Assembly (NCBI GenBank): GCA_947174035.1
Contig: CAMWHH010000055.1
Span: 1 to 5,471 of the forward strand
Length of the DNA stretch: 5,471 bases
Direction of reading: 5' to 3'
DNA from: an uncultured Mycoplasma sp.
Lineage (GTDB): Bacteria > Bacillota_I > Bacilli_A > Mycoplasmatales > Mycoplasmoidaceae
Shown: in pieces, positions 1-5,471 of the stretch
Layout of the letters: each line of letters opens with the position of its first letter
How positions within the stretch are numbered: the first letter of the stretch is position 1
The notes under the pieces: model-generated
The model's database searches: none
What the model saw: only the letters and a program-made list of their open reading frames with translations
What the model was told of the DNA's origin: nothing
Position numbers and translations under genes: made by a program

Positions 1-1
1 T

Positions 2-883
2 AATAATATAGATAAATTACAAGCAGCAATAGATGAATTAAATCCAGATTTTGATTTGACTGCAATGAATTTATTTACATGAAAATTTTATGATAAAAAT
101 TTTTCTGTTTTTTTTAACATAAATTCAGAATGCATTTATTTATATATTTTTAAATGTAAAAACAAATCAATTAAAAGAATAAATATATTAAGACCAATAA
201 CAAAAAAAGTAGATGAAAACCAAATAAAAAACTTTTACAGAAATGCTGTCTATTTAATAAAAGAAAATGTTGAAAACATAAATCAAATTAGTTTTAGTAC
301 CACTGAAAAATCAGATTTAAACTTATTTAAAAAAATAGAAATACTTAGTGAATTTAACTATGCATATATTTATGATACAAACCAACTAAAGTATATGAAT
401 GGTAAAAAAATGCAGAAAAAAAGAAACTTTGTAAATTTCTTTATTAAAAACTATGAAGAATTTGTGAAAGTTGAAAAATATAATCCTAGTCTTAAAAAAG
501 AAATTATTGAATTTTGTAAAAAAAATTCAATAGACAAAGAAACTAATGAAATAAGATATGAAGAAATAGAAGCAATAGAAACAATTTTGTCAATAAATTC
601 AGACAAAGGTTTTGGTTCAACTGTTTTTTACAATGACAAAATAATTGGTTTTACATATGGATTTATTTCAAATAATAAATATGAAATATTTATTGAAAAA
701 GCTGACAAAGAATTTAAAGGAAGTTATCAATATCTAATTTTAAAAAATTTACAAATAAATGAAATTGAAACTAAATTTGTAGATAGACAAGATGATTTAT
801 TTGATGAAAATCTTAAAAAGTCTAAAATGAGTTATAAGCCAATTGAAGTTCCTAAAATGTATTATTTTGCTTTGATAAAATAA
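2..883 (+). CDS. DUF2156 (LPG synthase C-terminal-like, GNAT-fold) protein, 5'-partial
   Basis: The frame is open from base 2 to the TAA at 881-883 when TGA (80-82, in the segment MNLFTWKF) is read as Trp, giving 293 visible residues. DUF2156 proteins are usually about 290-300 residues and have an NLF-W-K segment near residue 25-30, so only a few N-terminal residues should be missing upstream of the window. Family-like segments are GKKMQKKRNFVNFF (about residues 134-147, resembling the GKK-x-KRN-x-x-x-F signature), IEKADKEFKGSY (about 231-242) and the C-terminal VDRQDD...LKKSKMSYKP (about 260-280). The fold is GNAT-like and related to the catalytic domain of MprF-type lysyl-phosphatidylglycerol synthases, which use aminoacyl-tRNA. 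No membrane segments or flippase domain are visible, so this is a stand-alone cytosolic version. Its substrate is unknown, and lipid aminoacylation is only a possibility. It is followed directly by its own terminator and converges with the PTS gene. Confidence 0.85.
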
Positions 884-885
884 TA

Positions 886-913
886 AAAATTTCAATTAAG
901 AAATTTTATTTTT
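886..913 (+). terminator. Rho-independent terminator of the DUF2156 gene
   Basis: AAAATTTC (886-893) pairs perfectly with GAAATTTT (900-907) around a 6-base loop, AATTAA. The stem is followed by ATTTTTG. It begins 3 bases after the stop codon. The stem is A/T-rich with one G-C pair, so it is weak on paper, but its position and T-run fit an intrinsic terminator of an AT-rich genome. Confidence 0.65.
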
Positions 914-943
914 GTTTGCTTTTTGAATAATTTTTTAATTACT

Positions 944-983
944 AAAAAAATAAAAAACAGTACCTTGTAAAAGATACTGTTTT
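944..983 (-). terminator. Rho-independent terminator of the PTS permease gene
   Basis: Read on the minus strand, AAAACAGTATC (983-973) pairs with GGTACTGTTTT (964-954). This gives an 11-bp stem including one G-U pair, with an 8-base loop. The stem is followed by a T-rich tail, the complement of the A-run at 944-953. It starts about 18 bases after the PTS stop codon at 1002-1004. This is the stronger of the two convergent terminators. Confidence 0.85.
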
Positions 984-1001
984 AAAAATTAAACTAAAAA
1001 A

Positions 1002-3887
1002 CTAATTTTTCTTTGGAAGAATTTCAAATAAAGGTGTACCTTTTTGAACTTCTCCAGATTTTTTAAGAAATTTAATTTCTCTTCCTTTTAAAGTTTCATT
1101 CAAGACAATAATAGGAGTTTTGTTTGATTTTGCAAATTTTAAATCACCAAGATTAACTGAAGCCACTCATTCGCCTGCATTGACTGGATCACCAGTTTTT
1201 ACTCTAGATTCAAAAGGACGCAAAGTTTTTCCTTTTTTGTCTTTTAAATTAATTGAATCAATTCCAATGTGTACCATAACTTGTGTTCCTTTTTCTGATT
1301 GGAAAGTATAAGCATGTTTAGTATCAAATACAAGTGATACTTTACCTGATATAGGAGAGTACATTCTTCCAGTAGAAGGAACAATAGCAATACCTACTCC
1401 CATCATGTTTTGACTAAACGTATCATCAGGAACTCTTGATAAACTTACAATTTGACCTGTAAATGGGGAATTAATAACAATTTTTTCTTCTGAAAGGTCA
1501 GTGTCGGGTTTGTTTTCTGTCGGACTAACCTTTTGTTTTTCAGATTCTTTTTTTGTTGGTTCAGAAACTAAAGGAGATGATTTTGGTTCAGAAATAGATT
1601 TATTAGTTGGTGAATCACCATCCATAACTTTATTGTAATCATCTTTTAAACTTGGATTACTTTCAAGATTGCTCATTAAAGTTTTAATATTTCCTTTAAT
1701 AATATCTGCTTCTGGTCCAAAAACTGCATACACAGATTGTGGAGAAGGTTTAATTGTCCCTCTAGCACCAAGTTCCATTAATTTTTTAGTATCAACAATT
1801 GATTGGTTATTTACTTGAATTCTAAGTTTAGTAATACAAGCATCAACGTTTTTAATGTTTTCAAAGCCACCATACGCTTTGACAACTTTCAATGCTAAAA
1901 CTAAATCATTGTTTAAGTTGCTATTGCTAGCTTGTTGTACTCCTGCTTGTTTATTCTTGTAATCTTCTTTTGTAAATAATCTAACATTTTCACCACGGCC
2001 TGGAGTTTGAATGTTAAATCTCTTAATCAAGTAGTAGAACAAGAAGTAATAAATTGGAGCATAAGCTAACCCAAACACTAGTGATCATCAAGCGTTAGAT
2101 CCAAATTGAATTTGAATTGCACCATAAACAATTCAGTCAATTAATCCACCTGAGAATGACATACCAATGTGTGGAGCTAATCCTGGTGTACCTGCAGCAA
2201 TTGCAATTAATCCTACTCAGTTCATTAATCCAAATGCTAAAGCACAGAAGAATGCATGAACTCCTCAGAATAATCAAGGAGCTAAAAATAAGAATGTATA
2301 TTCAATTGGTTCAGTAATTCCAGTTAAGAATGAAGTGAAACCAGCTGACATACAAATAGACATTGCAAGTTTTCTGTTTTCTTTAGGAGCAGCCATCACC
2401 ATAGCAAATGCAGCAAATGGAAGACCCATAATCATAAATACATATTTACCTTGTAAATATTGACCAACATTTACTCCTTTAAATCCATTTGCACCTTTAG
2501 CATTTTCAATAGCAGCTTGACCTGAAGTTAAATCACCTCAAGTTAATTTATAACCTGATTCAGTCACACTTCCTAAAGTTATATTAGTATAATTTGGCTG
2601 ACCTGTTTCTGGTAAAGAAGTATAGTGAAAACCATCAGAAATTTGTATTAAGTTTACTTCTCTTCCTAATAAGTTTCTATTAATGAAAGCTCACATTGTT
2701 TGATCACCAGCAACAGTACCTGGATTGTCTGCAGTTCCTGTTGCTGCACCTGTTAATTGATAAATAATTGTATTTCAATTATATAAATGGTCAGCATCTG
2801 TTGGAGCAACAAGTGATCCAGCATAAATTGCATATGCACCTTTGCTGATAACAGTACCATTTAAATCAACATCTTGGCTGAAATAAATAATTGCGTCTTT
2901 TGTTAAATCAATTGATCCACCAGCTGATGTATATCATAAAGGTGAATAGAAAGCATGGTGTAATCCAAATGGAACTAGTGCTCTTTCAATATAACCAAAA
3001 ATGAAAGAGTTTATTCCGACTGCATTTCCTAAAGCATCACCAATTAATGCCAATAAAATACCAATTAATGGTCAAAGCATTAAGAATAGAATTGTTACAG
3101 GAAACATTGCAACAAAAGTTACAATTGGAACAAATCTAACACCATTAAAAAATCCTATAATCGGGTGTAATTTAATATTTTTATATCTGTTGTATAAAAA
3201 AGCTACTAAGAACCCTACTAAGAACCCACCAAAAACTGATGATTGTAATTGGTTAATTCCTATTACTTGTCCAAATAAAGAAGAAGGCAATCCAGCTGCT
3301 ACATTACCATCTATAATATATTCTGCAACATTTGTTGTTGTATCAAAACCTGACATTTTATAGTTATCAGCAACTGGAGAAATACTTCCCATTGAACCAG
3401 GCCCATAGAATAATAAATTGTAACCCAAAGTTTGTGTTGTTCCATATTGATCTATATAAGTAACTGGGGTTGCTAAAGCAGCCTGCAGCGCACTAAATAC
3501 CAAGAATCCTATGAAACAGGCTAATGCTGCGGGTCCTGCATCCCCTGTAAATGCAATTGCTATAGCAATTGCAAAAAGCAATGGCAAAGCCCCAAAAACT
3601 GCATTACCTGGAACAGATAAAAAGTTTCCAAAGATAGTTAATCCCTCATTACCGTTTGCATTAGCAATGATAGCAGAACCAACACCTAAGAAAATCCCAG
3701 CGATTGGAAGCATAGCAATTGGCAACATTAAACCTTTTGAAAGTTTTGCAATAAATTCTTTTGTTTTCCCTTTTTGTTTTTCTTTTTTAACTTTTTCTTT
3801 ATGAAAAACTGTTCTAAAACGAGTTTTTTGTAACTCCTGTTTTACCTGAGAATCTAAAGCAAAATCTTGTTTAATATATGTGTTCAT
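1002..3887 (-). CDS. ptsG: PTS glucose-family permease, EIICBA (IIC-IIB-IIA fusion)
   Basis: This 961-residue protein runs from ATG (3887-3885) to TAG (1004-1002), with 12 in-frame TGA codons read as Trp and no TGG. It is a membrane permease that phosphorylates its sugar during import: phosphate passes from HPr to IIA, to IIB, to the sugar. The IIC domain (about 45-625) starts with [20 protein letters not shown] and carries [13 protein letters not shown] (HisHis at 310-311) and GITEPIE (523-529). IIB (about 660-745) has the phosphorylation site DACITKLR with Cys684. A Ser/Pro/Lys/Glu-rich linker (about 743-800) leads to IIA (about 803-961), which retains both active-site histidines, in KHAYTF (His858) and VHIGID (His873). 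The length exceeds E. coli or Bacillus relatives (about 650-700) but fits mycoplasma PtsG (about 900-940). The extra length lies mainly in a loop of about 150 residues after the HisHis motif (about 323-470), a Lys-rich N-terminal extension (1-44) and the linker. Glucose is the likeliest substrate, but the related GlcNAc permease NagE cannot be excluded. No clear Shine-Dalgarno precedes the ATG. The gene has its own promoter region and terminator. Confidence 0.93.
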
Positions 3888-3921
3888 TTTATATTGCTTA
3901 GTTCTAATTAAAATTAATTTT

Positions 3922-3936
3922 GTGGTATATGACCAC
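3922..3936. promoter_or_regulatory. Candidate operator: GTGGT-N5-ACCAC inverted repeat
   Basis: GTGGT (3922-3926) and ACCAC (3932-3936) are perfect inverted arms around a 5-base spacer, ATATG. They form a G/C-rich island in an otherwise nearly pure A/T intergenic region. The repeat lies 49 bases upstream of the PTS start codon and immediately downstream of a TATATT -10-like box on the minus strand, so it would cover the inferred transcription start, a typical repressor position. The arms resemble GntR/HutC-type operators such as the NagR/DasR sites (TGGT...ACCA), but those have a 4-base centre. It could also form a small 5-bp hairpin in the mRNA leader. Its function and the cognate protein are inferred. 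Confidence 0.5.
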
Positions 3937-3940
3937 TTCT

Positions 3941-3954
3941 AATATATTAATATA
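3941..3954 (-). promoter_or_regulatory. ptsG: Putative PTS gene promoter, -10 region
   Basis: On the minus strand this stretch reads TATATTAATATATT and contains two overlapping TATATT hexamers (3954-3949 and 3946-3941). Either could be a sigma-A -10 box. Using the downstream one, transcription would start near 3934, giving a leader of about 47 bases. No good -35 is present at the right distance: TTTATG (3969-3964) sits 17 bases upstream of the second hexamer, and the better TTGAAT (3982-3977) is too far from either. Weak -35 elements are common in mollicutes. Confidence 0.4.
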
Positions 3955-4005
3955 AAAAAGTTTCATAAAAATAATTATTCAATTAGATAACTATAAATTG
4001 TTGGT

Positions 4006-4044
4006 AAAAATAAAAAAAAATTAAATTTTTCAATTTAATTTTTT
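4006..4044 (-). terminator. Rho-independent terminator of the YitT-family gene
   Basis: On the minus strand AAAAAATTAAATT (4044-4032) pairs with AATTTAATTTTTT (4027-4015) as a perfect 13-bp stem around a GAAA loop. The T-rich tail is the complement of 4006-4014. The stem begins inside the TAA stop codon of the upstream gene (4045-4043). It contains only A-T pairs, but its length, GNRA-type loop and T-run make it a clear terminator candidate. It separates the YitT and PTS transcription units. Confidence 0.8.
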
Positions 4045-5398
4045 AATTCAAAGCGTCTTCAACTGATAGTTTTCCATCAATTCCTTTAATTGGTGAAATG
4101 GTAACCATCATATCTTTTTTGACTTCTTTAAGCCGTCTTATAATTTTGGGAACTTCAATATATAAACAAATAATTTCAATGTTTTTCTTTTCTTGTAAAC
4201 TATATCCACCAGTTGTTGTGTTAATTGTTAAACTATGGTTAAAATTTACAGAATATAAATAGTTTCTAATTGCCATCACATCTTCACAATAAATTTGAAT
4301 TTTAACAACTTTATCTTTTGGAAATAGAACATTTAAAACTGTTATTACAACAATTGTGTATATAACTCCAGACATTAAATTTTGAGAAACATAATTTTGA
4401 AAAGTTCAATTTGAATCATCTGCTATCCCTCCAGAAACAAAAGAACCTAAAGTTACAGATAATAAAACCGAAGAAACATTAAAAGTCAAAAGAATTGGAC
4501 CAATTGGTTTTTTCTTTTTATAAGCAAAAAAGAAACTTATAAAATCTAACCCACCAGTACTACCACCAACAGCAGTTGCCATTGAATAAGCTAATCCATT
4601 TATTAACCCTGCAAACAATGCATATAGAAACATTGAAATGGCAAGTTCTCTTTCTAAACCTTCAAAATTTAAAAGATATAAATCATTTCTATATGCAGCA
4701 TTAGGAATTGCATATACCCCATCAATTTTTGTATCAGGTATTCTTGTATCACCAAAAACAAAAAAATTATTAATGCCTGGTATTTGATTTATTGCTAATG
4801 GAACAACATTGGATAGTACAACAACTATAGTTGATAGAATTGTAAACTTTTTCCCCATTTTATAAAAAGAAAAAATTATTAAGGGAATGTTGGTTGTCAA
4901 ATAAATAACATAAAACATTATTTGATAAATTAAATTTATGGTGTCTTCTGGAAGATTGCCTTCTTTTTTTAAAGACATTTTAACAACTCTGGCTATTCCT
5001 TGGAAAATACCAGAAGTCCCTGAAATATAAACTCCAGTATTTTGAATAAATAACAAAGAAGTAAATGACATTAAAAGACCAACTATAATAATGATTCCAA
5101 CTCTTCATTTAAAATCATTTCTCCCATATATTTTTGAAAACAATCCAATTGTAGACTTGTAATGGTTCATTACAAAGGTGGGTGGAGGTAAAGGTTTATC
5201 TTTAATTTTTCAGTGTTTAAATTTAAACTGTTTTTCAATTGAAGAAATTTTTTTAGTTTCTTCTTTTTTTTCTGGTTTTACATTCTCTTTTTGAGTAGAA
5301 GTTTTATTACCATCATCTTTAATTACTTTTTTCTCGTTTACTTCAACTTTTTTATTAGTTTTAGTAATAGATAAAATTTTTGGATTTTTATTATTCAT
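4043..5398 (-). CDS. YitT-family membrane protein with C-terminal DUF2179 domain
   Basis: This 451-residue protein runs from ATG (5398-5396) to TAA (4045-4043), with TGA read as Trp at residues 63, 98 and 331. The start is bounded by an in-frame TAA two codons upstream, and the next Met is at about residue 77. Residues 1-62 are hydrophilic and Lys/Glu-rich. Hydrophobic segments follow at about 99-118, 156-179, 184-202, 253-273, 298-319 and 342-360. Two YitT signatures are visible: YISGTSGI (about 124-131), and GGSTGGLD (278-285) followed by a basic cytosolic-type loop. The C-terminal soluble part (about 364-445), with TTGGYSLQEKKNIEIICLYI then a PKIIRRLKE helix, matches DUF2179. Typical Firmicute YitT proteins are about 280-290 residues. 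The excess here is the N-terminal tail and a loop of about 45 residues between the third and fourth hydrophobic segments (about 205-250). The family is an integral membrane family of uncertain transport role, so no substrate can be named. The gene is probably transcribed alone. Confidence 0.88.
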
Positions 5399-5471
5399 AC
5401 ATTATTAGTAATTGTAATTTTTAAAAAATTTAAATAAATGAGCTTCAAAGTTAAATCTTTCTAGTTCTCAA
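5399..5471. other. AT-rich region upstream of the YitT-family gene
   Basis: No gene is supported here. On the minus strand a TACAAT hexamer (5416-5411) could be a -10 box, but transcription would then start only a few bases before the ATG. TTGAAG (5448-5443) could be a -35, but no good -10 lies 16-18 bases downstream. No Shine-Dalgarno-like AGGAG precedes the start codon. The far end could contain the tail of a neighbouring gene, but too little is visible to say. Confidence 0.3.

Noticed and set aside
1120..1311. Plus-strand open frame of 63 codons
   Set aside because: It lies wholly antisense to the IIA domain of the PTS gene, whose frame is strongly supported by family motifs.
2117..2317. 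Plus-strand open frame of 66 codons
   Set aside because: It is antisense to the IIC domain, including the GITEPIE region, with no recognisable protein features of its own.
3001..3363. Plus-strand open frame of 120 codons
   Set aside because: It is antisense to the IIC domain of the PTS gene, and its composition is that of a complement of membrane-helix codons.
3511..3804. Plus-strand open frame of 97 codons
   Set aside because: It is antisense to the N-terminal IIC region, is a shadow frame, and has no ribosome binding site or family resemblance.
3821..3836. Small inverted repeat GAGTT/AACTC in the 5' part of the PTS coding region
   Set aside because: It has only 5-bp arms and lies inside coding sequence, so it is expected by chance in this composition.
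1002..3887. PTS gene broken into pseudogene fragments by stop codons
   Set aside because: All interruptions are TGA and all fall in one frame. Reading TGA as Trp restores a complete IIC-IIB-IIA protein with every phosphorylation residue present.
3977..3982. TTGAAT on the minus strand as a -35 box for the PTS promoter
   Set aside because: It is 22 or more bases from the nearest -10-like hexamer, too far for a normal sigma-A promoter.
5391..5402. ATG overlapping the YitT start (minus-strand ATGTATG), giving a three-codon reading frame ending in TAA
   Set aside because: It is too short to distinguish from chance in A/T-rich sequence, and no ribosome binding site precedes it.

Overview
The window comes from an AT-rich mollicute, most likely of the Spiroplasma/Mesoplasma/Mycoplasma mycoides type. 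The deciding evidence is the genetic code. All three genes contain in-frame TGA codons at positions where their families keep or tolerate tryptophan, and each becomes a single full-length protein only if TGA is read as Trp (translation table 4). Every tryptophan I could place (16 across the three genes) is TGA, and I found no in-frame TGG. Genus and species cannot be fixed from this sequence alone.

Layout: (1) 2-883, plus strand, holds a DUF2156 protein (the GNAT-like domain also found at the C-terminus of lysyl-phosphatidylglycerol synthases) that lacks only its first few codons at the window edge. (2) 884-1001 is a short convergent gap with two intrinsic terminators, one per strand. (3) 1002-3887, minus strand, encodes a complete 961-residue glucose-family PTS permease with domain order IIC-IIB-IIA. 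(4) 3888-4042 holds the terminator of the next gene and the PTS promoter region, including a perfect GTGGT-N5-ACCAC inverted repeat that probably acts as an operator. (5) 4043-5398, minus strand, encodes a complete 451-residue YitT-family membrane protein with a C-terminal DUF2179 domain. (6) 5399-5471 is AT-rich sequence upstream of that gene.

The three genes do not look like one system. Each has its own terminator, and the PTS gene has its own promoter region, so each is probably a separate transcription unit. The PTS permease would import and phosphorylate a hexose using phosphate from PEP via EI and HPr, which are not in the window. The YitT and DUF2156 proteins have no firmly established function. 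I found no mobile element, CRISPR array, tRNA or rRNA, and no convincing novel system. The most interesting items are the palindrome at the PTS transcription start and the mollicute-type expansions of the PTS and YitT proteins.
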